A stretch of 64,000 bases of DNA from Ariolimax columbianus (lineage: Eukaryota > Mollusca > Gastropoda > Stylommatophora > Arionidae). Below, piece by piece: positions 42,766 to 53,735 of this stretch. The stretch's first letter is position 1. The number at the start of each line of letters is the position of its first letter. Where the stretch lies: the NCBI GenBank assembly GCA_036924085.1, contig JAVGWX010000006.1:38746445-38810444 (forward strand). The letters run 5' to 3'. A program made the translations under genes and the position numbers. The notes below the pieces were generated by a model. The model was not told the DNA's origin, searched no databases, and saw only the letters and a program-made list of their open reading frames with translations.

Positions 42766-42794
42766 TCTTCTTCTTCTTCTTCGAACGCTGTCAG
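42766..42794 (-). mobile_element. 29-bp LINE 3'-end insertion with 16-bp target duplication
   Basis: ACGGATGGAGTGATTG at 42750-42765 and 42795-42810 flanks only CTGACAGCGTTCG plus GAA repeats (minus strand), the last bases of the RNase H LINE family (compare GTCTGACAGCGTACG at 39143-39710). Confidence 0.93.
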
Positions 42795-42819
42795 ACGGAT
42801 GGAGTGATTGGAAACGTTA

Positions 42820-43205
42820 ATCTAGATGAATAAATTGCCATATTGCATTTCTAAAAATGATAAGTAAATTGTCTTATTGTAGTGTCAAAACTAATTTAAT
42901 AAACTGCCTTAATGTTGTCGGAAAACTAGATTTATAAATGTTTTGCTATTGTATAAAATATAGGTGAATACATTTCTTTATTTTGTGTATGTTCCATGTG
43001 GAAAAATTGTCGTAATGCAGTGCACACCCGTGATGGATACATTTTCTTAATTTAATACCATGTATGGATGAATAAATAAAGCAAAAGCCGACCGCAAAAT
43101 CAGATGGATAATTCTCTTGTTTGAAATCAAAATGGATCAATTTCTATACTGAAGTGTAAATTACAAATAGATAAATTTACTGGATACGAAACTAAAAATA
43201 GATGA
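42820..43205. repeat. Degenerate ~37-bp tandem repeat, right part
   Basis: Words such as TAGATGAATAAATTGCC and TAGTGTCAAAACTA continue the array of 41180-42245 with more divergence. Confidence 0.65.
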
Positions 43206-43690
43206 ATGATATGCTTTACTGCATTGCTAAATTAGAGTAGAACAGCGATAAACGTGTACCGAACTAAATATTACCATATTATTGCTTGAACTTCCGCGTG
43301 TCTGTCTGTTTGTCCGACGTGTGCATGTTTATAGGAAATATAAATTGTTACACCATGCTCAAGTTTGGCTTCATCGAGAGGCGTGGGCGAACATGGGTGT
43401 TTTGAGGTGGGTTGTAGATGGGATTACGTGATTGTAAGGTGGTGAGGGAAGAGGAAATGTGATGTTCGGAGGGAAAGAGGCAGCGAGAACATAAAGAAAA
43501 AGATAGACGGGTTGAGGAAGGAATAAGTAAGAGATGGGTGAAGTTATGGGTGCATTGAAGGGAGAGGGGAAGAAATGAGCGGGTTGAGGAGGAAGGATAC
43601 TTCAGGGTTGGCTGGCGGGAATGAACATCTGCGTGGGGTAGGGGTATTTTTAAATGAACTACTGTCATAATTATACAGGGCAACGTCTGA
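43206..43690. other. Unassigned purine-rich stretch
   Basis: 43380-43620 is GGA/GAA-rich on the plus strand, giving a 116-codon serine/proline-rich minus-strand open frame without motifs. Not supported as a gene. Confidence 0.4.
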
Positions 43691-44345
43691 CACTTCAAAA
43701 TTGAAACGAGAATTACATCATAAAGTACTACGATTACAAAATAGTATCCGACATACTTGAAAGATTATCAGCTCTCCAAAGTTTCATGATTTCTATTTTA
43801 GAAGATAATAACGGGACGGTGCTCAATGATAAAACAGCTATCAAGATGGATAGAATACTGCATGGAATTATATAATTATCATGTCACACTTGACCGTGAC
43901 ATATTCAACAGCACCATAGTAGAGAATCAAGAAATACAGAAATGATGATTGATGAAGTAAAGGAGGCCATTCGTTCCTTGAATGGCAGTAAGTCACTCAG
44001 TGTGGATGATATTCCAGCTGAATTCCTGAAATATGGAGGAGATGACGTAGTCAACCTTAGGATAACAATATGTCTGAAGATTTGGAGCACGAAAAAATAA
44101 CCTAAGGAATGGTCACAATTCGTTACCAACACCATTCTCGTAGAATGGAAACATAAAAGCGCCCAAGAATTAAAGAACTATCAGCCTTATCACCCACTCA
44201 AGCAACGTGTTTTACCTCTCAACAGAATGCGGCAAAAATCATAAGAAATTCTGGTCGAAGGTTTAAGAAAATTTAACGTACTACAGAACACATTTTTGAC
44301 AGAATATTGATCGAACAATACCTCCGGCGTCAGTACGAGTTATAT
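43691..44345 (+). mobile_element. LINE linker and RT N-terminal region, decayed
   Basis: Reads ISILEDNNGTVLNDKTAIKM … IDEVKEAIRSLNGSKSLSVD, then DIPAEFLKYGGDDVVNL … LKIWSTKK, a stop and PKEWSQFVTNTILVEWKHKS. These are the first RT motifs of a non-LTR element (compare RGKAAGVDNIPAELL at 62124-62687). Frameshifts follow. Confidence 0.88.
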
Positions 44346-44394
44346 CACAACTTCATGGGCTTCACAATGGTCTTTGGCAGTGTTTAACATTAAG

Positions 44395-44550
44395 GTATGT
44401 GGCATATAATGAGACACTTTAAATTTGATACTCTAATAATTGACACTATTACCGCACTATATAAATATGCAAGTAGTGTGGTTGTAGTAAATAATGTGAC
44501 TGGAGAATTCTTTAAAACAGCCGTTGAAGCAAAGACGTATCGTATCACAG
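44395..44550 (+). mobile_element. LINE RT fragment between motifs A and B
   Basis: LIIDTITALYKYASSVVVVN … TGEFFKTAVEAKT matches …LY..A.SAV.VN…F.T.VGV… of LINE RTs (compare LEHLYNKASSAVLVNGRRG at 61776-62063). Confidence 0.8.
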
Positions 44551-44559
44551 TAATAATAA

Positions 44560-44790
44560 TAATAATATAATAGCTGTCCATCGTTGTCGATGAGGACCGA
44601 CGACATCATCCTTGTCACAGATTTCCCTGTTGGGTGTGGGTGCGCATGTGGCTGAACAGGCCAATGCGAGCACGAAAACATCTACTACATATCGGGCACA
44701 CGAGGTTTGTAGAAGGGGATGGTGTTCCCGCTGCTCGGGATTTCCGCGTCTCGCGTCTGTTCTGGGCTTTCACAACACGGTTGTATCACA
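44560..44790 (-). mobile_element. Zinc-finger LINE 3' end with (ATT)n tail
   Basis: Near-identical to 52075-52268. On the minus strand it encodes the end of a LINE ORF with a C2H2 zinc finger and a 3' UTR ending CGACAACGATGGACAGCT followed by ATT repeats at 44548-44568. Confidence 0.88.
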
Positions 44791-44796
44791 GTATTG

Positions 44797-44899
<103 letters not shown>

Positions 44900-44924
44900 A
44901 CATTATGCAGGAGCTATCGTGAGC

Positions 44925-45205
44925 ACCAGCGAACCAGGGCTGCCAAGACCCGTTTACACCTCCATACGGTGATCCTGGATGACAGACTGCAAAAGAACAG
45001 ACTGGCTAAGGAGAAGGGATCAAAGAGGGAAGGCTAACCCGGTACTAAAAAAATGCCCGCTGAAGTCCGATGTGTTGGACCGAAAGGTGCAAAGTTCGAC
45101 ACAACTCATTCCGTTCTCTGGACTACATTCTGTTACTTGCAAAGCCCTTTTCAGTACTTGGTAGCGAGAGATTGAGAACGAACGAAGCTAAGCCACGCCA
45201 AATAA
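44925..45205 (+). mobile_element. SINE-B copy, 5'-truncated
   Basis: Starts at CAGCGAACCAGGGCTGCC, lacking the first ~70 bp, and ends GAGATTGAGAACGAACGAAG. Matches the family throughout. Confidence 0.92.
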
Positions 45206-45424
45206 TTTGTGAATTGGTGGTCGACCTTTCTGACTCCGAATTAAGAACTCCAAGAATTTGCCATAGAATTAGTTTAAAGGATCAAAACAAATGAATGGAA
45301 ATTAAAAGAAAGAAAGAAAAAAGTAAGATAGCGAATGGACAATGCAACCAGACTTCTACTAACGTCATGATAAAGGGTAAATAACTGTAAGTTAACTCTT
45401 ATAAATATTTAGGGCCCTGCATAT

Positions 45425-46100
45425 GTAGTGAGGAAAGATCTTCTTCTTCCTCGTTTATCTTCAGACCTCAACTTCAATGACTCTAACGAAGGCAGCAGTC
45501 GACTCAAGGCTCTTTACACTTCCGTACAGCCTCTCGTGGAAGGACACTGGCTGTTGCCAAATGCTACTTCTTCTGTCGGCATACAGTGGACAGGACTGCA
45601 AAATATGTTCTGTCTTCGTGGGGCTGTGCCACAGGCACAAAGGTCTGTAGTGCCAATCTTGAACTTGTTGTACAGATGGCATCTAAGTCAGTTGTGACCT
45701 GTGCGTAGCCGGAGAATTATCGCCTCGCCTCGCCTGGAGAGTTGATGGTAGACATCGTGTTCTATGTGGCCAGGGTGGTTTTTTTTTCATGTTGCCCTGT
45801 ACGTTGACCTGATGAATGCTTTTGTTTCATTGTATGTGACCTCTGTATCACCCTGCGGCAGCATTCCTCCCTCTCTGGCCGCCTCCTTGTTGCCTGGAAT
45901 GTTGCAGTGGGCTGGTATCCACTGGACTGCTTTTTTTTTTGTTGAAACACTGGGAATGGAGTTCGAGCGAGTCTGCCAGAGCACCGAGTTAATTTGTGTC
46001 CTCGTTCTTGAGCGCCATTAACACTGCGAAGGCGTCGGTGAAAATGCCCACGTGCTTTTCTGTGGGAAGATCTAATACAAAAAATAAAGACCAGACTGAG
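45425..46100 (-). mobile_element. RNase H-bearing LINE fragment
   Basis: Minus strand contains FTDAFAVLMALKN (RNase H core aspartate region), then VQWIPAHCNIPGNKEAA, followed by the Cys/His tail (…YNKFKIGTT…). It ends at a short GAA-type tail at the left. Frameshifts separate the parts. Same family as 39143-39710, 53735-54050 and 58770-59165. Confidence 0.88.
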
Positions 46101-46129
46101 TCGACATGCCTGAAGCCGCCTTGTTCAGA

Positions 46130-46660
46130 CTGAATGTGATATGGAAATGCAACATCAGCACTGCAGTCAAAATCAAGTTATATAAATCTTAAGTGATGTC
46201 TGTATGTTCTTGTGTGCGGATGTGAGAGCTGGACACTTACTGCTGATATGGAAACAAGGATACAAGCTCTTGAATAAAAATGATGTAGAAGAATTTTTGG
46301 AATTTCTTATAAAGAACATAAAATAAATGATTATGTGAGAGATACAATAAATTTCCAGGTAGGTCGACGGGAACCATTTCTTTCAGTAGTTGAACGTCGA
46401 AAACTGACATGGTTTGGGCAAGTAACGAGATATTACTTTGTATCAACAGTAACACTACATGGAACAGTTGAAGGCGGAAGGAAGCGAGGAGGACAAAGAA
46501 AGTTATGGGTTGATATCATGAAAGAATAGACAGGACATGATTTGTCCTCACTCTTTCGCTGGGCTGAGGATAGAGAACTATGAAGGGCTTTTAGTGTTGA
46601 TGTTTCCACCATGCCACTCCAACGACCCTAACAGGTGAGGAATTATTGATTGATTGATTT
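46130..46660 (+). mobile_element. LINE C-terminal fragment, family 5, with (TTGA)n tail
   Basis: Reads CESWTLTADMETRIQALE … KINDYVRDTINFQVGRREPF, LSVVERRKLTWFGQVTRYYF, GRKRGGQRKLWVDIMKE. It ends near repeats of TTGA at 46645. Tail domain only. Confidence 0.9.
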
Positions 46661-46796
46661 GATTTTGTAGTGGTTATTTCTGTAGTCATTTGTTTTACAT
46701 GATGAGGTTGCTAGCTCCATGAACATCTCACTTTAGTCAACGTTTACAGTGCAGTGAGCCTATTCTTTCGTTCCTAGTAAGGGGCCTCTTTATCTA

Positions 46797-49700
46797 CTCG
46801 GAGAACATGCTGGCACCCAATGATCCATTCGGAGAACATGCTGAGGTCCGTGATCCACTCGGGGAACATGCTGGGGTCCATGATCCACTCGGGGAACATG
46901 CTTGGGTCAGTGATCCACTCGGGGAACATGCTGGGGTCAGTGATCCACTCGGGGAACATTCCTGTGTCAGTGATCCGCTCGGGGAACATGCTGGGGTCCG
47001 TTATCCAGTAGGGGAACATGCTGGGGTCAGTGATCCACTCAGGGAACATGCTGGGGTCAGGGATCCAGTCGGGGAACATGCTGGGGTCCGTGATCCAGTC
47101 GGGGAACATGCTGGGATCAGTGATCCAGTCGGGGAACATGCTGGGGTCAGTGATCCACTCGGGGAGCAGGCTGGGGTCAGTGATCCAGTCGGGGAACAAG
47201 CTGGGGTGCTGTGATTCACTCGAGGAACATGTTGGGGTCAGTGATCCACTCAGGGAACATGCTAGGGTAAGTGATCCACTCGGGGAACATGCTGGGGTCA
47301 GTGATCCAGTCGGGGAACATGCTGGGGTCAGTGATCGAGTCGGGGAACATGCTGGGGTCCGTAATCCAGTCGGGGAACATGCTGGGGTCAGTGATCCCCT
47401 CGGGGAATATGCTGCGGTCAGTGATCCACTCGGGGCACATGCTGGGGTCAGTGATCCAGTCGGGGAACATGCTGGGGTCAGTGATCCAGTCGGGGAACAT
47501 GCTGGGGTCAGTGATCCAGTAGGGGAACATGCTGGGGTTAGTGATCCAGTCGGGGAACATGTTGGGGTCAGTGATCCAGTCGGGGAACATGCTGGGGTCA
47601 GTGATCCAGTAGGGGAACATGCTGGGGTTAGTGATCCAGTCGGGGAACATGTTGGGGTCAGTGATCCAATCGGAGAACATGCTGGGGTTCGTGATCCAGT
47701 CGGGGAACATGCTGGGGTCCGTGATCCAGTCGGGAAACATGCTGGGGTCAGTGATCCACTCAGGGAACAGGCTGGGGTCAGTGATCCAGTCGGGGAACAA
47801 GCTGGGGTGCTGTGATTCACTCGAGGAACATGTTGGGGTCAGTGATCCACTCAGGGAACATGCTGGGGTCAGTGTTCCACTCGGGGAACATGCTGGGGTC
47901 ATTGATCCAGTCGGGGAAAATGCTGGGGTCAGTGATCGAGTCGGGGAACATGCTGGGGTCCGTAATCCAGTCGGGGATCATGCTGGGGTCAGTGATCCAC
48001 TCGGGAAACAGGCTGGGATCAGTGATCCAGTCGGGGAACATGCTGGGGTCAGTGATCCACTCGGGGAACAAGCTGAGGTCAGTGATCCACTCGGGGCACA
48101 TGCTGGGGTCAGTGATCCACTCGGGGAACATGCTGGGGTCAGTGATCCAGTCGGGGAACATGCTGGGGTCAGTGATACAGTCGGGGAACATGCTGGGGTC
48201 AGTGATCCAGTCGGGGAACATGCTGGGGTCAGTGATCCAGTCGGGGAACATGCTGGGGTCAGTGATCCAGTCGAGGAACAGGCTGGGGTCAGTGATCCAC
48301 TCGGGAAACAGGCTGGGGTCAGTGATCCAGTCGGTGAACATGCCTGGGTCAGTGATCCAGTCGGGGAACATGCTGGGGTCAGTGATCCAGTCGGGGAACA
48401 TGCTGGGGTCAGTGATCCAGTCGGGGAACATGCTGGGGTCAGTGATCCACTCATGGAACATGCTGGGGTCAGGGATCCACTCGGGGAACATGCTGGGGTC
48501 CGTGATCCAGTCGGGGAACATGCTGGGATCAGTGATCCAGTCGGGGAACATGCTGGGGTCAGTGATCCACTCGGGGAACAAGCTGAGGTCAGTGATCCAC
48601 TCGGGGCACATGCTGGGGTCAGTGATCCACTCGGGGAACATGCTGGGGTCAGTGATCCAGTCGGGGAACATGCTGGGGTCAGTGATACAGTCGGGGAACA
48701 TGCTGGGGTCAGTGATCCAGTCGGGGAACATGCTGGGGTCAGTGATCCAGTCGGGGAACATGCTGGGGTCAGTGATCCAGTCGAGGAACAGGCTGGGGTC
48801 AGTGATCCACTCGGGAAACAGGCTGGGGTCAGTGATCCAGTCGGTGAACATGCCTGGGTCAGTGATCCAGTCGGGGAACATGCTGGGGTCGGTGATCCAG
48901 TCGGGGAACCTGCTGGGGTCAGTGATCCAGTCGGGGAACATGCTGGGGTCAGTGATCCACTCATGGAACATGCTGGGGTCAGGGATCCACTCGGAGAACA
49001 TGCTGGGGTCCGTGATCCAGTCGGGGAACATGCTGGGATCACTGATCCAGTCGGGGAACATGCTGGGGTCAGTGATCCAGTAGGGGAGCATGCTGGTGTT
49101 AGTGATCCAGTCGGGGAACATGTTGGGGTCAGTGATCCAGTCGGGGAACATGCTGGGGTTAGTGATCCAGTAGGGGAACATGCTGGGGTTAGTGATCCAG
49201 TCGGGGGACATGTTGGGGTCAGTGATCCAGTCGGGGAACATGCTGGGGTCCGTGATCCAGTCGGTTAACATGCTGGGGTCCGTGATCAAGTCGGGAAACA
49301 TGCTGGGGTCAGTGATTCACTCGGGGAACAGGCTGGGGTCAGTGATCCATTCGGGGAACAAGCTGGGGTGCTGTGATTCACTCGAGGAACATGATGGGGT
49401 CAGTGATCCACTCAGGGAACATGCTGGGGTCAGTGATCCACTCGGGGAACATGCTGGGGTCAGTGATCCAGTCGGGGAACATGCTGGGGTCAGTGATCGA
49501 GTTGGGGAACATGCTGGGGTCCGTAAGCCAGTCGGGGAACATGCTGGGGTCAGTGATCCACTCGGGAAACAGGCTGGTATCAGTGATCCAGTCGGGGAAC
49601 ATGGTGGGGTCAGTGATCCACTCGGGGAACATGCTGGGGTCAGTGATCCCCTCGGGGAACATGCTGGGGTCAGTGATCCCCTCGGGGAACATGCTGGGGT

Positions 49701-51090
49701 CAGTGATCCACTCGGGGAACATGCTGGGGTCAGTGATACAGTCGGGGAACATGCTGGGGTCAGTGATCCAGTCAGGGAACATGCTGGGGTCAGTGATCCA
49801 GTCGGGGAACATGCTGGGGTCAGTGATCCAGTCGAGGAACAGGCTGGGTTCAGTGATCCACTCGGGAAACAGGCTGGGGTCAGTGATCCAGTCGGGGAAC
49901 ATGCTTGGGTCAGTGATCCAGTCGGGGAACATGCTGGGGTCAGTGATCCAGTCGGGGAACATGCTGGGGTCAGTGATCCAGTCGGGGAACATGCTGGGGT
50001 CAGTGATCCACTCATGAACATGCTGGGGTCAGTGATCCACTCGGGGAACATGCTGGGGTCAGTGATCCAGTCGGGGAACATGCTGGGTTCCGTAATCCAG
50101 TCGGTAAACATGCTGGGGTCAGTGATACAGTCGGGGAACATGCTGGGGTCAGTGATCCAGTTGGGGAACATGCTGGGGACAGTGATCCAGTCGAGGAACA
50201 GGCTGGGGTCAGTGATCCACTCGGGAAACATGCTGGGGTCAGTGATCCAGTCGGGGAACATGCTGGGGTCAGCGATCCAGTCGGGGAAAATGCTGGGGTC
50301 AGTGATCCAGTCGAGGAACATGCTGGGGTCAGTGATCCACTCGGGAAACACGCTGGGGTCAGTGATCCAGTCGGGGAACATGCTGGGGTCAGTGATCCAG
50401 TCGGGGAACATGCTGGGGTCAGTGATCCACTCGGGAAACATGCTGGGGTCCATGATCCACTCGGGGAACATGCTGGGGTCCATGATCCACTCGGGGAACA
50501 TGCTGGGGTCCATGATCCACTCGGGGAACATGCTGGGGTCCGTGATCCACTCGTGGAACATGCTGGGGTCAGTGATCCACTCGGGATACATGCTGGGGTC
50601 CATGATCCACTCGGGGAACATGCTGGGGTCAGTGATCTACTCAGGGAACATGCTGGGGTGCTATGATTCACTCGGGAAACATGCTGGAGTCCGTGATTCA
50701 CTCGGGGAACATGCTGGGGTCCGTGATCCAGTCGGGGAATATGCTGGGGTCCGTGATTCACTCGGGGAACATGCTGGGGTGCTGTGATTCACTCGGGGAA
50801 CATGCTGGGGTGCTGTGATTCACTCGGGGAACATTCTGGAGTACGTGATTCACTGGAGAACATGCTGGGGTGCTGTGATCCACTCGGGGAACATGCTGTG
50901 GTGCTGTGATTCACTCGGGGAACATGCTGGAGTCCGTGATCCACTCGGGGAACATGCTGGGGTGCTGTGATTCACTCGGGGAACATGCTGGAGCGTGATC
51001 CACTCGGTGAACATGCTGTGGTGCTTTGATTCACTCGGGGAACATGCTGGAGTCCGTGATTCACTCGGGAAACATCCTGGAGTACTGTGC
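46797..51090. repeat. 30-bp satellite, about 140 units
   Basis: The unit is GGGAACATGCTGGGGTCAGT plus GATCCAGTCG (CACTCG variant common). Five of six frames stay open over hundreds of codons because 30 is a multiple of 3. For example plus reads GEHAGVSDPV or MLGSVIQSGN repeatedly, minus TGSLTPACSP or DWITDPSMFP. Rare 31-bp variants (GGTGCTGTGATTCACTCG) at about 47210, 47810, 49370 and after 50650, and a 29-bp unit at 50010, shift frame. Landmark variants recur at 510 bp (17 units), showing higher-order repeats at 48000-49020. No non-repeat exon, signal peptide or start context supports a gene. Confidence 0.96.
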
Positions 51091-51227
51091 ACGAACACTA
51101 ACATTTTAGTAGACAAGAAATTGTAAACTGGCTTCAGAATACGGACAACGACCACGACAACAGTTTTTGAAACCCAACTTCGAACAAAAAAACAGCAAAA
51201 AATTTCAAACTAGGCCATCAACTTGTT

Positions 51228-51375
51228 TAGCGTCAGGGTCAGCGAACCATAGCGAACCTATTCCGACTCCAAGTCGCGCCCCTGGTAACATCCTGCGTCC
51301 GTGTAAAACCAGATGTGTTGGGCCGAAGTGCGCAGATATTACATCCTCGCTGAAAACTACGACTGAAAAAACTAA
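51228..51375 (+). mobile_element. SINE-B fragment, diverged
   Basis: AGCGTCAGGGTCAGCGAACC, GATGTGTTGGGCCGAAGTGC and CTGAAAACTACGAC align with SINE-B, with an internal deletion. Confidence 0.75.
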
Positions 51376-51379
51376 GACG

Positions 51380-51895
51380 TTCATTTCAGGACGTATGACG
51401 AAAAAGAACTGGTGGACTGATAGCAATGCCAATACAGGAAATGTGAAGAAAAAACGATATCGCTCATCGCTTTGCTTTTTAATATATGCTATTAGTCTTT
51501 GTGTATGCCAATTGTTATATTTACGTTGATTAATCATTTTTATTAATTTAAGTTCCGAATCATCTTTCACGATATGCTTGGCAGATTACAGTGGTCTTAA
51601 TATGCAACATTCCAGACATGTAAAATTTGGTCTAAAGAGTTTAGTGTTATGTAATATGTATAGTGGCTCATTATATGTTTGGTGGGTTCTTTTATTGCTG
51701 ATTCGTGTATATAGACTCCATTACCTGTAGCGGGGACCAATGTGTTTATAATGATCGCTTTGAGTATGATTTTGTGTGAGTGTAATATTTTTGTTATTGT
51801 CACCATCGTTACAGCGGCTCTAAACGCAAAATTTGTGCAATGTGGAGATGTTTGGGGCTGAATCCTTTGCATTCCGTATCTATGCCACTTCAAGA
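51380..51895. other. Unassigned AT-rich sequence
   Basis: No features recognised. Confidence 0.4.
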
Positions 51896-51899
51896 ATAA

Positions 51900-52066
51900 G
51901 GTAGTTCTGGACGTTGAGAGAGAGGTCGGTCAATATAAGGACAAATTGACTGTAGTTAAAACGCGCAAGCTTAGGTGATATGGGCTTGTTTCAAGATCGT
52001 TTGGGTTGACCAAAATAATTCTGCACGGTACTGTGCCTGGGAAGTGTAAGAGAAGTAGGCAGAAAA
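51900..52066 (+). mobile_element. LINE C-terminal fragment, left half (split)
   Basis: Reads LTVVKTRKLR, a stop, then YGLVSRSFGLTKIILHGTVP GKCKRSRQK in pieces. The equivalent of GRPKKRWEDNIKEW follows at 52502 as GQKKRWENNIREW, so the insert 52067-52501 interrupts the element. Confidence 0.82.
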
Positions 52067-52501
52067 TAATAATAGCTGTCCATCGTTGTCGACATCATCC
52101 TTGTCACAGATTTCCCTGTTGGGTGTGAGTGCTCATGTGGCTGAACAGTCCAATGCGGGCACGAAAACATCTGCTACACAGCGGGCATACGAGGTCTGTA
52201 GAAGGGGATGGTGTTCCCGCTGTTCGGGATTTCCTGGTCTCGCGTCTGCTCTGGGCTTTCACAACACGGTCACCTTCGCCGGTAGCTACACCCGATTTGA
52301 CTGCGCTTCTCCAGTCAGATCTGTTTTGCACAAGACATTCCCAAATGTCGATGTCTATCTGGCAACTTTTCATCGAGTCCTTTAGACCGTCTTTAAAACA
52401 ATCAACTTGAAAGACCAGGGGAAAGAGAGGTGGAAGAAGAATACATAAACAAATGCACTCAAAAACGGATACCTCAAAGCTCCACCCCAGCGATAAAACT
52501 G
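52067..52501 (-). mobile_element. Zinc-finger LINE 3' end inserted in another LINE
   Basis: A 9-bp repeat GGCAGAAAA (52058-52066 and 52502-52510) flanks the insert. Minus strand encodes CFKDGLKDSMKSCQIDID … LVQNRSDWRSAVKSGVATGE … then VCPLCSRCFRARIGLFSHMS and TH, a C2H2 finger (C-x2-C-x12-H-x3-H). This arrangement is the extreme C terminus of some LINE ORFs. The 3' UTR ends at GACAACGATGGACAGCT. Part of 52390-52500 is unassigned. Confidence 0.87.
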
Positions 52502-52640
52502 GGCAGAAAAAGAGATGGGAAAACAACATCAGAGAGTGGACGGGAAGGTCCATTGCTAGAACAAATATCCTGGCACAAAACAGAGTGAGCTGGTCCAACA
52601 AATTCAGTATTAGTGCCCCAATGACCTTTCAGATTAGGAA
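52502..52640 (+). mobile_element. LINE C-terminal fragment, right half
   Basis: GQKKRWENNIREWTGRSIAR then TNILAQNRVSWSNKFS continues the tail domain begun at 51900. Confidence 0.82.
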
Positions 52641-52712
52641 ACTGATGATGATGGTGATGATAATAATGATGATGATGATGATTATTATTATTATTATTAT
52701 TATTATTATCAT
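52641..52712. repeat. (GAT)n then (ATT)n microsatellite
   Basis: GATGATGATG followed by ten or so ATT units. Confidence 0.95.
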
Positions 52713-52929
52713 TCAGGTGTTTTCTTATCATTTGCAGGTGTCTGCTGGAAGAACTAAATGACTGTGGAATGTATGCCGCTTACACTTGTAGTCTCCACCC
52801 GTGGATCACGGGATCACTTACTGAGGAGGAAAGAAGAGGTCCATGAACCTTCCTGTACGTCTGAAAACGCAAGTAAAGAGAGTTGTGCATGTTCTTAGTA
52901 GCCTCATTCTGTAAAACTAATCGTTTTAG

Positions 52930-53170
52930 ATTATAGTACGGTGAAGTTGCGGCGGTACTGTGGATAAAGTGTAAATAAACATAAATGTGTATGGTCAGAT
53001 ACCGCACTAAGACAAAAACACAAACAAAACATACGTTACGACCAAAAGATCCTCATCAGGAACAACGAACAACACCAATAATGAATTAGCCAATCATATA
53101 AAAGGGAAAGGCTACATAAAGGTGAAGAGATTGAACCGAGTATTCTATATGGTGCGTCCGCTCTGGTGCA
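52930..53170 (-). mobile_element. Interspersed repeat P, second copy (empty site)
   Basis: Aligns with 22170-22540 without the 82-bp LINE insert. On the minus strand 53062-53031 holds CTGATGA, a 4-bp stem with TTTT loop, then GGTCGTAAC, closely resembling a hammerhead ribozyme core except for U in place of the first A of GAAA. Confidence 0.6.
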
Positions 53171-53479
53171 GCTCAAGCAATTATGTAATTGTAAAATGGC
53201 ATGTTAACACCAGGAAGACTACTTCATTCGTTCATTAATTCATTCACCATTTTTTTAATTATGCAACATTTATGCCAAACCGCAGTTTTCAAATGAAGCC
53301 TGTTTCCAAGCATTTCCAATCAATCATCTTTTCACTCCAAAGTGAAGCATACGTTTTAACTGCAGTCGGTTCTTTTACAAGAAGCATGAATACAATCGTT
53401 TGCAGAGACTTAACAGCAATTGCTTCCTGCAAGGAGAGATTGCCTTCTCCAAGCACAACCTCTGTAGTCGCTGTTAGAG

Positions 53480-53735
53480 ACATGCTTGTAAGGTGACAGT
53501 GCTCCTACTCCTTTCATCCCGACTACCACTCCTGTGAAAAGACAACTTGACCGTTGCAAACGAAACCAGATGGATTGCTGACAGGTAAACATTAGTTTTC
53601 CGTAGGTTCCACATCTGGCAGCCATAAAACATGGCTGGAGTAATCACGCCGTCAAAGTTGTCAGCTCTAGCGCTGTCGTTTCGTATCTGAGCTAGTATGC
53701 GCTTAATACAGTTCTTTGGTTTATAGCTAAACATT
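53480..53735 (-). mobile_element. LINE tail-domain fragment
   Basis: Minus strand reads KRILAQIRNDSARADNFDGV then ITPAMFYGCQMWNLRKTN, the V.TPA.LYGC..W block of LINEs. Shares target sequence TTTTCCGTAGGTTC with 29648. Confidence 0.8.

Noticed and set aside
43348..43698. 116-codon minus-strand open frame rich in serine and proline
   Set aside because: Complement of a GGA/GAA-rich stretch, no motif, no splice-compatible partners recognised.
47619..49301. 549-codon plus and 494-codon minus open frames of decapeptide repeats
   Set aside because: They lie wholly inside a 30-bp satellite. Openness on both strands follows from the unit length and composition. There is no flanking unique coding sequence.
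46797..51090. Centromeric satellite
   Set aside because: One array of 4.3 kb with short units gives no evidence of centromere location. Would need genome-wide abundance or CENP-A data.
53031..53062. Active hammerhead ribozyme
   Set aside because: The essential GAAA box reads GUAA in both copies and stems I and III were not demonstrable, so only a resemblance is reported.
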